From: FEN-299 sp963727765
GTDB taxonomy: Bacteria; Acidobacteriota; Vicinamibacteria; Vicinamibacterales; Fen-181
Reading direction: 5' to 3'
DNA length: 64,000 bases
Assembly: GCA_963727765.1 (NCBI GenBank)
Contig: CAVSGZ010000013.1
Coordinates: 573,743 to 637,742, forward strand
Shown here: positions 35,708-45,181 of the stretch, piece after piece
Numbering within the stretch: position 1 is the stretch's first letter
How the letters are laid out: every line of letters starts with the position of its first letter
Translations under genes and position numbers: made by a program
The notes under the pieces: generated by a model
What the model was told of the DNA's origin: nothing
What the model saw: the letters and a program-made list of their open reading frames with translations, nothing else
Databases searched by the model: none

Positions 35708-37978
35708 TCAGATGACTTCCAGGTTGGCGTAGCGGGCCAGCAGGCGTTTGGCGCCGACGCCGGCGAAGCGGACGACGAGCTTGACGTCGCCGTCGGCGGG
35801 CTCGACGCTGACCACCGTTCCCACGCCGAATTTCTCGTGCCGCACCCGCATGCCGGGCGCGAGATGGCCGGGCCGCGACTGGTCCTCGTCCTCGTAAGCG
35901 TAGGCCGGCGCCCCCTCCCTGACCCTCGACGGCCCGCGCCTGGGCGATGACGTGCCCCGAACCGGCGGCTCGGCCCGATTCCAGCCGCCGCGCCGGCTGG
36001 CCCAGAGGGCCGGCTGGTAGAGCCCCGTCCCGAGCGGCTCGACCCGCTCGATGAGCTCCTCGGGCACTTCGTCGATGAACCTGGACGGCGCGGCCGGCCG
36101 GAACTCGCCGTACCAGCGGCGGCGGCCGGCGCTGCCGAGATGGAGCTTGCGCTGCGCGCGCGTCATGCCGACGTAGCACAGCCGGCGCTCCTCCTCGAGC
36201 TCGGCTTCGTCCTCGCTCGACCGCGAGTGGGGGAACAACCCCTCCTCGAGGCCCGCGATGAAGACGACGGGGAACTCGAGCCCCTTGGCGCTGTGCAGCG
36301 TCATCATCATCACGCGGGCGTCGGCCGCGCCCTCCGACTCGTCGGTGTCCGAGAGCAGCGAGAGCGTGTCGACGAAGCCGCCGAGCGAGGCTTCCCTTTC
36401 GCGCAGTTCGTACTCCCGGGCCGCCGACACGAGCTCCGCGAGGTTCTCGATGCGCCCCTCGGCTTCCTCCGTGCGGTCCTCGCGCAGCGCCGACAGGTAG
36501 CCGGTCCGATCGAGCACCTTGCCGATGGCCGCGGAAGGCGGCTCCTGGCGCGCGACCTCCGCGAGGCCGAGGATGAGGTCGCGGAACACCCGCAGCGACG
36601 AGGCGGCGCGCCCGGTGAAGACGCCGCGGTCGAGGCCGCCGAGAAGCCGCGACCAGAGCGCGTGCGGCGAGATCTCCTCTCCGCCGGCGAGGCCGAGGCC
36701 GGCCGGCGCGGCGTCAAGCGCGTCCATCACGCCCTTGCCGATCCCCCGCGGCGGCACGTTGATCACGCGCCGCAAGCTCACGTCATCGGCCGGGTCGAGA
36801 ACGAGCTTCAGGTAGGCGAGCGTGTCCTTGACTTCCTTGCGCTCGTAGAACCGGACGCTGCCGACGATCCGGTACGCGATTCCCTCGCGGCGCAGCGCGT
36901 CCTCGATCACGCGCGACTGCGCGTTGGTTCGGTAGAGGACGGCCATGGGCGTGTCGCCCGGCGTCCGTACCGCCTCGCGCGCGACGCGCGCGACCTCGTC
37001 CGCCTCCTCGAGTTCGTCGTTGGTCTGGTGGTAGCGAATCTTGTCCCCGCCCCGGGCCTCGGTCCAGAGCCGCTTGTCCTTGCGGTTGCGGTTCCGGCGA
37101 ATGAGGGCCGAGGCGGCGTCGAGGATGACCTCCGTCGACCGGTAGTTGCGCTCGAGGCGCACCACGAAGGCGTCCGGGTAGTCGGCCTCGAAATCGAGGA
37201 TGTTCCGCAGGTCGGCGCCGCGCCACTTGTAGATGGACTGATCGGGATCGCCGACGACGCAGATGTTGCGGTGCGCCTCGGCCATCCGCTTCATCAGGAG
37301 GTACTGCGGCCGGTTGGTGTCCTGGTACTCGTCGACGAGCAGGAAGCGGAACCGGGACGCGTAGCGCGCGCGGATCTCGGGCTTGTCGAACAGCGTCACC
37401 GTCTTGAGCAGCAGGTCGTCGAAGTCGAGCGCCTGGCTGTCCTCGAGCGCATGCTGGTAGCGCTCGAAGATTTTCCCGAGCTGCGCGTCGCGGGGATTGT
37501 AGCTGTCGGCAAACGTCTCGGGCCCGAGGCACAGGTTCTTGGCGTGGCTGATCCGGCCGAGCGCGGCCCGGGGCTGCAGCAGCGAGTCGTCGATGCCCAG
37601 CTCGCGCATCGCCTGCCTGACCGCCGAGAGCTGGTCCGAGGAATCGTAGATGACAAAGTCGCGGGAGAGCCCGAGCGCCGGCGCCTCGCGCCGCAGCAGC
37701 CGGGCGCACAGCGAGTGAAAGGTCGATACCCACGCGCCGTCGGCCGCGCTGCCGAGCAGCGCCGCCACGCGCTGCTGCATCTCCTCGGCCGCCTTGTTGG
37801 TGAAGGTGACCGCGACGACCTCGCGCGGGTCGGCATGTCCCGCGCCGATCAGGTGGGCGATCCGGTAGGCGATGACGCGGGTCTTGCCCGAGCCGGCGCC
37901 GGCGAGGATGAGCAGGGGGCCGTCGACCCGCAGCACGGCGTCGCGCTGCTCGGGGTTCAGTTCGTCGAGAAAATCCAC
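35708..37978 (-). CDS. pcrA: ATP-dependent DNA helicase PcrA/UvrD
   Basis: A 756-aa SF1A 3'-5' helicase. Motif Ia region FLDELNPEQRDAVLRVDGPL is followed by the Walker A AGAGSGKTRVIAYRIAHLI, Walker B LVDEYQDTN, VVGDPDQSIYKWRGA and MTLHSAKGLEFPVVFIAGLE. The last 50 residues (GMRVRHEKFGVGTVVSVEPA) form the Tudor-like RNA-polymerase-binding domain of PcrA/UvrD. ATG 37978 gives MDFLDELNPEQ. It acts in mismatch and excision repair and in replication-transcription conflicts. It lies 3 nt after glmS on the same strand. Confidence 0.95.
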   Translation of the reverse strand: MDFLDELNPEQRDAVLRVDGPLLILAGAGSGKTRVIAYRIAHLIGAGHADPREVVAVTFTNKAAEEMQQRVAALLGSAADGAWVSTFHSLCARLLRREAPALGLSRDFVIYDSSDQLSAVRQAMRELGIDDSLLQPRAALGRISHAKNLCLGPETFADSYNPRDAQLGKIFERYQHALEDSQALDFDDLLLKTVTLFDKPEIRARYASRFRFLLVDEYQDTNRPQYLLMKRMAEAHRNICVVGDPDQSIYKWRGADLRNILDFEADYPDAFVVRLERNYRSTEVILDAASALIRRNRNRKDKRLWTEARGGDKIRYHQTNDELEEADEVARVAREAVRTPGDTPMAVLYRTNAQSRVIEDALRREGIAYRIVGSVRFYERKEVKDTLAYLKLVLDPADDVSLRRVINVPPRGIGKGVMDALDAAPAGLGLAGGEEISPHALWSRLLGGLDRGVFTGRAASSLRVFRDLILGLAEVARQEPPSAAIGKVLDRTGYLSALREDRTEEAEGRIENLAELVSAAREYELREREASLGGFVDTLSLLSDTDESEGAADARVMMMTLHSAKGLEFPVVFIAGLEEGLFPHSRSSEDEAELEEERRLCYVGMTRAQRKLHLGSAGRRRWYGEFRPAAPSRFIDEVPEELIERVEPLGTGLYQPALWASRRGGWNRAEPPVRGTSSPRRGPSRVREGAPAYAYEDEDQSRPGHLAPGMRVRHEKFGVGTVVSVEPADGDVKLVVRFAGVGAKRLLARYANLEVI

Positions 37979-37981
37979 TCC

Positions 37982-39841
37982 CTATTCTACCGTGACGCTC
38001 TTGGCGAGGTTGCGCGGCTGGTCGACGTCGCAGCCCCGGCGCACCGCGATGTGGTAGGCGAGCAGCTGCAGCGGGATCACGGTGACGAGCGGCGTGAGCC
38101 GCGGCGGCGCCTCCGGGAGGCTGACGATCGAGTCGTGCTCGGTGTCGAGCAGGCTCTCGACCAGCTCGTCGCGGCCGGTGGTGAGCGCGATGACCGAGCC
38201 GCCGCGCGCCTTCACCTCCTGGATGTTGCTCAGCATCTTCTCGAACACGTGATCGCGCGGCGCGAGCGCCACGACCGGCATCTGCTCGTCGATGAGCGCA
38301 ATCGGCCCGTGCTTCATCTCGCCGGCGGGGTAGCCCTCGGCGTGGATGTACGAGATCTCCTTCAGCTTGAGCGCCCCCTCGAGCGCGATCGGGTAGTTGA
38401 TGCCGCGGCCGAGGAACAGGAAGTCGCGCCGGTTGTAGAAGCGCCGCGCGATCTCGTCCACGAGCGCCGAGACGCGCAGCGTCTGGTCGATGAGCGTCGG
38501 CACCTGGAGCAGCCCCTCGATCTCCTGGCGCGCCTGCTCGGGCGCGATCGCGCCGCGCACCTGCGCGAGGTGCAGCGCCAGCAGGTGCAGCGCGACGAGC
38601 TGCGAGGTAAAGGCCTTGGTGGAGGCGACGCCGATCTCGGGCCCCGCGTGCGTGTAGATCGTCCCCTCGCTCTCCCTCGTCGCCATGCTGCCGACGACGT
38701 TGCAGATCGCGAGGCTGCGGGCGCCGTGCGACTTGGCCTCGCGCAGCGCGGCCAGCGTGTCGGCCGTCTCGCCCGACTGCGTGATGACCACCGCCAGGGT
38801 CCGACGGCCGACGATGGGCGAACGGTAGCGGTACTCGGACCCGTAGTCGATCTCGACCGGGAGGCGCGCGAGGCCCTCGATGAGGTACTTGCCGACGAGC
38901 CCGGCGTGCCAGGAGGTCCCGCACGCGATGATCGTGACGCCATCGACGGCGGCCAGGTCCGCGTCAGGCAGCGTCATCTCCTCGAGAAAGACGCGGCCGG
39001 TGTCGAGCGAGACGCGGCCGAGGACCGTGTCGCGCGCGGCCTGCGGCTGCTCGAAGATCTCCTTGAGCATGAAGTGCTTGAAGCCGGCCTTCTCCGCCTG
39101 GATCGGGTCCCAGAGCACCCGCTGCGGCCGGCGATCGAGCGCCGTTCCTGAAAAGGTGCTGAAGGCGACGCCGGACGCGGTGAGCACCGCCATCTCCTCG
39201 TCGGCGAGGAACACCACGTCTCGCGTGTGCGCGAGAATCGCGGGGATGTCCGAGGCGACGAAGTACTCGCCGTCGCCCAGGCCCACCACGAGGGGCGGCC
39301 CGTTGCGGGCGGCGACGATCTTCTGCGGCTCGGTGGAGGAGAGCACCACCAGCGCGAACATCCCGCGCATCCGGGCCAGCGCCCGCCGCGTCGCCCCCTC
39401 GAGGCCGCCGCCGTTGCCGCCCGCCGCCTTCATCTCCTGCTCGATGAGGTGCGCCACGATCTCGGTGTCGGTCTCGGTGACGAACGCGTGGCCGAGCGCC
39501 TGCAGCTCGCGCTTGAGCTCGAGGTAGTTCTCGATGATGCCGTTGTGGACCACGACGATGCGGCCGGTGCAGTCGCGGTGAGGATGGGCATTCTCCTCGG
39601 TCGGGCGGCCGTGGGTGGCCCAGCGAGTGTGGCCGACGCCGTACTCGCCGTCGAGCGGGTCGGCGGCGATGACCTCCTCGAGGCGCGACAGCTTGCCGGC
39701 GCTGCGTCGCAGGCTGATCACGCCCTGGCGCACGACGGCCACGCCAGCCGAATCGTAGCCGCGGTACTCGAGACGCCGCAGGCCGTCGAGCAGGACCGGG
39801 ACAACGGGCTTGGGGCCGATATAGCCGATGATGCCGCACAT
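37982..39841 (-). CDS. glmS: glutamine-fructose-6-phosphate aminotransferase (isomerizing)
   Basis: A 619-aa enzyme making glucosamine-6-phosphate, the entry to UDP-GlcNAc. MCGIIGYIG exposes the N-terminal nucleophile Cys after Met removal; GHTRWATHGRPTEENAHPH is the glutaminase site. Two SIS domains follow (IACGTSWHAGLVGKYLIEGL, then FLGRGINYPIALEGALKLKE), and the C-terminal NLAKSVTVE is the family end. It sits immediately after glmU. No glmS ribozyme is expected or seen, since only 14 nt separate the two genes. Confidence 0.97.
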   Translation of the reverse strand: MCGIIGYIGPKPVVPVLLDGLRRLEYRGYDSAGVAVVRQGVISLRRSAGKLSRLEEVIAADPLDGEYGVGHTRWATHGRPTEENAHPHRDCTGRIVVVHNGIIENYLELKRELQALGHAFVTETDTEIVAHLIEQEMKAAGGNGGGLEGATRRALARMRGMFALVVLSSTEPQKIVAARNGPPLVVGLGDGEYFVASDIPAILAHTRDVVFLADEEMAVLTASGVAFSTFSGTALDRRPQRVLWDPIQAEKAGFKHFMLKEIFEQPQAARDTVLGRVSLDTGRVFLEEMTLPDADLAAVDGVTIIACGTSWHAGLVGKYLIEGLARLPVEIDYGSEYRYRSPIVGRRTLAVVITQSGETADTLAALREAKSHGARSLAICNVVGSMATRESEGTIYTHAGPEIGVASTKAFTSQLVALHLLALHLAQVRGAIAPEQARQEIEGLLQVPTLIDQTLRVSALVDEIARRFYNRRDFLFLGRGINYPIALEGALKLKEISYIHAEGYPAGEMKHGPIALIDEQMPVVALAPRDHVFEKMLSNIQEVKARGGSVIALTTGRDELVESLLDTEHDSIVSLPEAPPRLTPLVTVIPLQLLAYHIAVRRGCDVDQPRNLAKSVTVE

Positions 39842-39855
39842 GGCCGTCTTCGCTC

Positions 39856-41253
39856 CTAGGTCTTCTTTTCGGCTCCGCGCCCCATCTTCTTCAATGCGAC
39901 CCAGCCCTCCTTGTTCTCCTGGCGGCCCCGGGCGATCCCGAGCGCCCCGGCCGGCACGTCCTTCGTGATGGACGAGCCGGCCGCGACGTAGGCCCCGCGC
40001 CCGATTCGGACCGGCGCGATGAGCTGCGTGTCGCTGCCGATGAAGACCTCGTCCTCGATCACCGTCGGGCTCTTGCGCACCCCGTCGTAGTTGCAGGTGA
40101 TCGTGCCCGCCCCGATGTTCACCTTCTCGCCGATCGTCGCGTCGCCGAGGTAGGCGAGGTGGCTGGCCTTCGACCCCGCGCCGAGCCGGGTTTTCTTGAG
40201 CTCGACGAAGTTCCCGACCCGCGAGCCGGCGCCGAGATCCGATTCGGGGCGGAGGTGGGCGAAGGGGCCGACGCGCGCGCCGGCCGCGATTCGTGCGCCG
40301 ACGATCAGGCAGTGATCGAGCACGGTGACGTCGTCGGCCAGCTGGGAGTCGACGATGCGAACGCCGCCGTGGATGACGGCGCGAGCCCCGATTCGGGTCC
40401 GGCCCAGGAGGTGGACGCCGGGCTTGATCACGCTGTCCGGCCCCACGATGACGCCGGCGTCCACGTAGACCGTGGCGGGGTCTTCGAGCGTCACGCCCGA
40501 CGCCATCAGCGCGTCGCGCCGCCGCTGCCAGACGCGGGCGCTCATCGCGGCAAGCTCGGCGCGTGTGTTGACGCCGAGGATCTCCTCGGGACGGGCGACC
40601 GGGATCGCCACCACGCGACGGCCGGCGCGACGGTAGATCCCGACCAGGTCCGGGAGGTAGTACTCCCGCTGCGAGTTGGTCGACGCGATCTGGTCCAGGG
40701 CTGGAAAGAGCGGCTCGAGGTCGAACGCGTAGATCCCGGCGTTGATCTCGCGGATCTCCCGCTCGGCGGCCGACGCGTCGTGGTGTTCGACAATGCCCGC
40801 CACCGCCTCGCCGTCGCGGAGGATGCGCCCGTAGCCCGACGGATCATCCACCACCGCCGTCAGGAGCGTGGCGGCCGCCCCGGCTTCCTCGCGCCGCGCC
40901 ACCAGCGCGCGAAGCGTCTCGGGCGAGAGCAGCGGCACGTCGCCCGAGAGGACGACGAGCGTGCCGCGCAGGCCCGACAGCAGCGGGGCGGCCTGCTGGA
41001 CGGCGTGCGCCGTGCCAAGCTGCGGCTCCTGGAGCACGAAGCGGAGATCGGCGTCGGCGGCCAGCGCCGCGCGCAACTCGTCGGCCTGGTAGCCCACGAC
41101 CAGCGTCCTGGTGGCGGCGCCGAGCGACGCCGAGGCGGCGAGGACGTAGTCGATCATGGGGGCGCCGGCCACAGCGTGGAGCACTTTCGGCCGGGCGGAC
41201 TTCATGCGCGTGCCCTTGCCGGCGGCAAGGATCAGGACGTGACACATGGACAT
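39856..41253 (-). CDS. glmU: bifunctional GlcNAc-1-phosphate uridyltransferase / glucosamine-1-phosphate acetyltransferase
   Basis: A 465-aa enzyme with an N-terminal pyrophosphorylase (CHVLILAAGKGTRMKSARPK, VLSGDVPLLSPETL, EINAGIYAFD) and a C-terminal left-handed beta-helix acetyltransferase (GRTRIGARAVIHGG, FVELKKTRLGAGSKASHLAY, GAGTITCNYDG). Start 41253 (MSMCHVL) is chosen; 41247 is equally possible. With glmS directly downstream it forms a UDP-GlcNAc supply operon for peptidoglycan and lipopolysaccharide. Confidence 0.96.
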   Translation of the reverse strand: MSMCHVLILAAGKGTRMKSARPKVLHAVAGAPMIDYVLAASASLGAATRTLVVGYQADELRAALAADADLRFVLQEPQLGTAHAVQQAAPLLSGLRGTLVVLSGDVPLLSPETLRALVARREEAGAAATLLTAVVDDPSGYGRILRDGEAVAGIVEHHDASAAEREIREINAGIYAFDLEPLFPALDQIASTNSQREYYLPDLVGIYRRAGRRVVAIPVARPEEILGVNTRAELAAMSARVWQRRRDALMASGVTLEDPATVYVDAGVIVGPDSVIKPGVHLLGRTRIGARAVIHGGVRIVDSQLADDVTVLDHCLIVGARIAAGARVGPFAHLRPESDLGAGSRVGNFVELKKTRLGAGSKASHLAYLGDATIGEKVNIGAGTITCNYDGVRKSPTVIEDEVFIGSDTQLIAPVRIGRGAYVAAGSSITKDVPAGALGIARGRQENKEGWVALKKMGRGAEKKT

Positions 41254-41306
41254 GCGCCTATTGAAGCACACTTGCGGGCCGGCCCGTCGACGGTTGTCGA
41301 GCGGGC

Positions 41307-42062
41307 CTACCGCCTGCGCGCGGTGGTCCGACGCTGGGGCGCCGCCGGCGGCGGCGCGACGGAGGCATGGAAGCCGGCGTTCTGCCGTAACGGCTCGAGG
41401 TCCGCGTCCGCCGACGACAGGAACCTGTTCTCCGGGTTCAACTCGACCGCGCGCCGGAGGTGCGCCAGCGCCTGCTCGACGTCGCCCATCGAGGTGAGAG
41501 CCACCGTGAGCAGGTATTGCACGTGATCGCTTTCGGGGTTCTCCGCCTCGAGCGTCCGCAGCAGCCGCAAGCCCTCGTCGAGCGATCCGCGGTTGATGGA
41601 GACGGTGGCGGCGTTGAGCCGATCGTCGAACGAGCGCGGCTTGAGTCCCGCGCCCCTCGCCTGGCGCTCGCAGATGCTCAGGTAGACGCGCGCGCGCTCC
41701 TGCATCTCCTTCTCGTCGGGAAAATCGGAGACCACCGCCTTGAACGCCGCCGCCGCCCGATCGAACTGGCGCTGTTGCAGCGCCTTGAACCCTCGCTCGA
41801 AGGCCTGCACGGCGTGATGGTGCGAAGGCGCGTGAGAGGGCGGAGCAGGTTGGGGGCGCTTGAGCTTCGGCCGCGCGACAGGCGGCCTGGCCGTCGGCTT
41901 TCTGGCGGGCTTCTTGCCAGCCGGCGGGGCCGCGCTGCGCCGCTTGGCTGGAGCCGCGGACGCACGAACTGGCTTGCGGACCCTCTTCGTCCTGGAATTG
42001 ACACGAGCAACCGGCTTCTTCTTCGCGGTCGGCCTGGAGACGGTGCGTCGCTGCTTGGGCAT
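41307..42062 (-). CDS. basic-tailed TPR protein, function unknown
   Basis: A 251-aa protein in two parts. Residues 1-85 are a disordered, strongly basic tail rich in Lys, Arg, Pro and Ala (MPKQRRTVSRPTAKKKPVAR, then PAGKKPARKPTARPP), resembling histone-H1-like or nucleic-acid-binding tails. Residues 90-240 hold tetratricopeptide-like helices (FERGFKALQQRQFDRAAAAF, then EQALAHLRRAVELNPENRF). I chose ATG 42062; the frame is open further upstream to 42146 but that part looks non-coding. There is no signal peptide, so it is cytoplasmic. It lies between rsmI and glmU on the same strand. A role in nucleoid or RNA binding is speculation from composition. Confidence 0.72.
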   Translation of the reverse strand: MPKQRRTVSRPTAKKKPVARVNSRTKRVRKPVRASAAPAKRRSAAPPAGKKPARKPTARPPVARPKLKRPQPAPPSHAPSHHHAVQAFERGFKALQQRQFDRAAAAFKAVVSDFPDEKEMQERARVYLSICERQARGAGLKPRSFDDRLNAATVSINRGSLDEGLRLLRTLEAENPESDHVQYLLTVALTSMGDVEQALAHLRRAVELNPENRFLSSADADLEPLRQNAGFHASVAPPPAAPQRRTTARRR

Positions 42063-42187
42063 GAGCTTGTCCACCGAGAAGGCGGCGCCCGGATGACGAG
42101 TCGTGATTGGCGGCGCTAACTTAACAAATGGGCTGGATTCGGTCAAGCCGGCATTGCGCGGGTTCTTGCTGGCCAGGCGCTATTTTG

Positions 42188-43040
42188 TCATTCGACCGAG
42201 CGCCTGGCGTCCTCGATGGCCTTGTAAATATCGCGTGAACTCATGCCGTAGCGGTCGGCCAATCGCCCAATGGCCTCTCTTCGGGACAAACCCTCGTGTT
42301 CTGTTATTTGACAGAACACGTCCAGCAATATCGACGATGACGGCAATGGTTCGGCTGGCGCGTTGTCGTCTTGGGCCCCGCCGAGCACGATTGTAAATTC
42401 ACCGCGTGATTTCGGTCATTCGACCAATGACATCGGAGATCTTTCCACGAATCAGCTCCTCGTGGACCTTGGTCAGCTCCCGTCCGACGACAACGGGCCG
42501 GTCGCCAACGACGCGGAGGATGGCTTCGAGCGTCCCCCGCACCCGGTGCGGAGCCTCGAAAAAGACGAGGGTCTCGCGGCGGGCGCCCAATTCGGCAAGC
42601 CAGCGGTCCCTGGCTTGTTGCCGGGGTGGCGGGAACCCGACGAACGAGAACGAACTCGTCGGCAGGCCGGAGGACACGAGCGCCGTCAGCACCGAGCTTG
42701 CGCCGGGGATGGCCTCGACCCTGAATCCGGCATCGATGGCCGCCCTGACCAGCCGGTATCCGGGGTCGGAAATGCCGGGGGTCCCGGCGTCGGAGACGAG
42801 CGCCACGCTCTCGCCGGCGGCCAGCCGGGCGAGCAGCCGCGGCGTCTTCTCGCGCTCGACCTGTTCGTAGAAACTCGTCGTGGGGGTATGGATGTCGAAG
42901 TGAGACAGGAGCTTGGCTGTGCGGCGCGTGTCCTCGGCCGCCACGAGCGCGACCTCGCGGAGCACCCGCAACGCCCGAAGCGTGATGTCCTCGAGATTGC
43001 CGATCGGCGTGGCGACGAGAAACAGCGTGGGTGAAGCCAT
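42188..43040 (-). CDS. rsmI: 16S rRNA (cytidine1402-2'-O)-methyltransferase, apparent +1 frameshift
   Basis: A SAM-dependent tetrapyrrole-methylase-fold enzyme, about 283 aa after correction. From ATG 43040: MASPTLFLVATPIGNLEDIT, AAEDTRRTAKLL, LVSDAGTPGISDPGYRLV, IPGASSVLTAL and FFEAPHRV are the RsmI motifs. The frame stops at 42399 after GRMTEITR, but one base earlier the next frame continues GEFTIVLGG and then a C-terminal helical domain (CQITEHEGLSRREAIGRLAD), as in full RsmI proteins. One extra base near 42402-42404 explains it. It is divergent from the DUF885 gene, and a -10-like TACAAT lies at 43080-43075 upstream. Confidence 0.87.
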
Positions 43041-43088
43041 GCCAGTCCAGCGTAATGACCGCGGCGCTTGAGATATTGTACCATTGGA

Positions 43089-44846
43089 ATGAGGGGCAGT
43101 TTGCCGGCCGAAGGCTGGCGAGGCGGGCCTCGGGCCGCCGAGCCCATCCGACTTCCTGCAGGGTCGCCGAATTCGAGGGCACGCGTGCAATCATCCGAAC
43201 CGCTCCATCATTTTGTCGACGACTACCTGGGCTACTTGTACGAGGCCTGTCCGACCAGTGCCACGCTCGACGGCGTGCACACTTACGACGATCTGCTCGA
43301 GGACCTCAGCCGCAGCGCCCTCGAGGCGCAGGCCCGCGCGCTCTCGGGCTTCAGCCGGCGCCTCGACGAGATCCCGATCGAAGGTCTGACCGAGGTCGAG
43401 CGGATCGAGCACCCGGTGATCGCCGCGAACATCCGCGCCAGGGCCTTCGAGCTCGAGGAGGTCCGCACCTGGGAGCGCAACCCGCAGTTCTACGCCGACG
43501 TGTTGGCGACCAGCCTGGCGACGCAGTCGATCTTTCCCTACGCGCCCGAGGAAGAGCGGGCCCGCCGCATGTTGTCCAAGCTGAGGCAGGCTCCGCGGCT
43601 CATCCAGGCGGCCCGCGACAACGTCAAGGAGCCGCCCGGAATCTTCGCCAAGATCGGGCTCGAGACGATGCGCGGCGTGTTGAAGTTCATCGAGCACGAC
43701 CTCCCGCGCGCCTTTTCGACCGTGGACAACCTGCATCTGCTCGGCGACCTGGCCGACGCATCGGTCGAGGCGGCGGATGCCGTGAAGGGATACGCCGGTT
43801 ATCTCGAGGCCGAGCTGGCGCCGAAGGCGCGGACATCCTTCCGCCTCGGCCGCGACAAGTTCGAGAAGAAACTGCAGCTCGAAGAAGGCATTTCGCTGGG
43901 CGTCGACAAGCTGCTGGCGATCGCGACCCGCGAGCTGTGGGCGGCGCAGGAGGAATTCCGGCGCACGGCCGCGCGCCTCAACGGGGGCGGCGACCCGATG
44001 GAGGCGTGGCGAAAAGCGAAGGGCGAGCACCCCGGCCCCGGGCACATGGTCGAGATGGCGCAGTCGCAGGTCGCTCAGCTTCTGACCTTCATCACGCGCC
44101 ACGACCTGGTGACCATCCCGCCGGCCGAGCCGCTGGTGGTGGCGCAGACGCCGGACTTCTACCGCTGGTCGTTCGCGAGCCTCTGGACGCCCGGGCCGTT
44201 CGAGTCGAAGCCGGCGCGCTCCTACTACTACATCACCGATGCCGATCCGTCGTGGCCGCCCGAGCGCCAAGCCGAGCACCTGCGCGACTTCGCCGCCGCG
44301 ACACTGTGGTCGATCTCGATGCACGAGGCCTACCCGGGTCACTTCGTCCACGCCTTGCACCTGCGGCGCATCGAGTCCAAGCTCCGGAAGTCGTTCCTCT
44401 TCTCCCCGGCCTCTGCCGTCGAGGGGTGGGCGCACTACTGCGAGCAGCTGATGATCGAGGCCGGGTTCGAGAAGGGCAACCCGACGGTGCGCCTTGGCCA
44501 GATCGCCGAGGCGCTCATCCGGCTCGCCCGCTTCATCGTCGGCATCCGCCTGCACGCCGAGGACATGTCGGTCGAGGCCGGCATGCGGTTCTTCCGCGAC
44601 GAGGCGTTCATGGAGGAGGCCGGCGCCAGGCGCGAGGCCGAGCGCGGAGCCTTCGACCCGACCTACCTGGTCTACAGCGCGGGCAAGCTGATGCTGCTCA
44701 AGCTGCGCGCCGACTACAAGGCGCAGCAGGGGAGCAGGTTCTCGCTGCGCGCGTTCCACGACACCTACCTCGGCAACGGCACGCTCCCGATCTGGGCGCA
44801 GCGCCGGCTCATGCTGCCAGGGGATCGGGGCGAAGTGATCGAATAG
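43089..44846 (+). CDS. DUF885 family peptidase-like protein
   Basis: A protein of about 585 aa of the DUF885 family, related to M32/M3-like zinc peptidases. The zinc motif HEAYPGH sits in WSISMHEAYPGHFVHALHL, with downstream SAVEGWAHYCEQLM supplying the glutamate region. The N terminus is uncertain: ATG 43089 is shown, but conservation starts at about LHHFVDDYLGYLYE, so GTG 43185 is a serious alternative. Most relatives carry a signal peptide; none is clear here. The substrate is unknown. It is followed after 4 nt by a zinc-ribbon gene, so the pair is likely co-transcribed. Confidence 0.82.
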   Translation: MRGSLPAEGWRGGPRAAEPIRLPAGSPNSRARVQSSEPLHHFVDDYLGYLYEACPTSATLDGVHTYDDLLEDLSRSALEAQARALSGFSRRLDEIPIEGLTEVERIEHPVIAANIRARAFELEEVRTWERNPQFYADVLATSLATQSIFPYAPEEERARRMLSKLRQAPRLIQAARDNVKEPPGIFAKIGLETMRGVLKFIEHDLPRAFSTVDNLHLLGDLADASVEAADAVKGYAGYLEAELAPKARTSFRLGRDKFEKKLQLEEGISLGVDKLLAIATRELWAAQEEFRRTAARLNGGGDPMEAWRKAKGEHPGPGHMVEMAQSQVAQLLTFITRHDLVTIPPAEPLVVAQTPDFYRWSFASLWTPGPFESKPARSYYYITDADPSWPPERQAEHLRDFAAATLWSISMHEAYPGHFVHALHLRRIESKLRKSFLFSPASAVEGWAHYCEQLMIEAGFEKGNPTVRLGQIAEALIRLARFIVGIRLHAEDMSVEAGMRFFRDEAFMEEAGARREAERGAFDPTYLVYSAGKLMLLKLRADYKAQQGSRFSLRAFHDTYLGNGTLPIWAQRRLMLPGDRGEVIE

Positions 44847-44850
44847 TCCA

Positions 44851-45177
44851 ATGCCACTCTACGAATATCAGTGCGAGAGTTGCGGCGCCAGGTTCGAAGT
44901 GATTCAGCGGTTCACCGATCCGGTCGTGGGCACCTGCAAGAAGTGCGGCGGGACGGTGCGGCGGTTGCTGTCGGCCCCGGCCATCCAGTTCAAGGGAACG
45001 GGCTGGTACATCACGGACTACGCGCGCAAGGGCATGACTGGCGGCGACGCCGACAAGTCGTCGTCGGCTCCAGCCACAACCGCCGCGGCCGACAAGACGA
45101 CCGCCGCGACCGACAAGCCCTCCGCCGCGCCTGAAACCTCCAGCGCGAAGCCGTCGGGGTCGCCGCCCAAGTCCTGA
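44851..45177 (+). CDS. FmdB-family zinc-ribbon protein
   Basis: A 108-aa protein starting MPLYEYQCESCGARFEVIQR. CESC and CKKC pairs form the zinc ribbon; FKGTGWYITDYAR is the common extension in this family, followed by a Ser/Thr/Ala/Pro/Lys-rich disordered tail of about 45 residues. It starts 4 nt after the DUF885 stop and converges on galU. The function is unknown; the name 'FmdB regulatory' is historical only. A paralogue begins at 247. Confidence 0.9.
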   Translation: MPLYEYQCESCGARFEVIQRFTDPVVGTCKKCGGTVRRLLSAPAIQFKGTGWYITDYARKGMTGGDADKSSSAPATTAAADKTTAATDKPSAAPETSSAKPSGSPPKS

Positions 45178-45181
45178 GCGC

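Noticed and set aside
36140..39151. A 1003-codon plus-strand open frame across pcrA and glmS
   Set aside because: It is antisense to two well-conserved genes, its Arg/Val/Asp/Leu-rich composition is typical of a GC-rich reverse frame, and it has no recognisable motif.
37982..39841. glmS ribozyme or riboswitch before glmS
   Set aside because: Only 14 nt separate glmU and glmS, too little for the ribozyme.
42188..42388. A separate 66-aa gene downstream of rsmI
   Set aside because: Its sequence is the normal C-terminal domain of RsmI in another frame; a one-base shift joins them.
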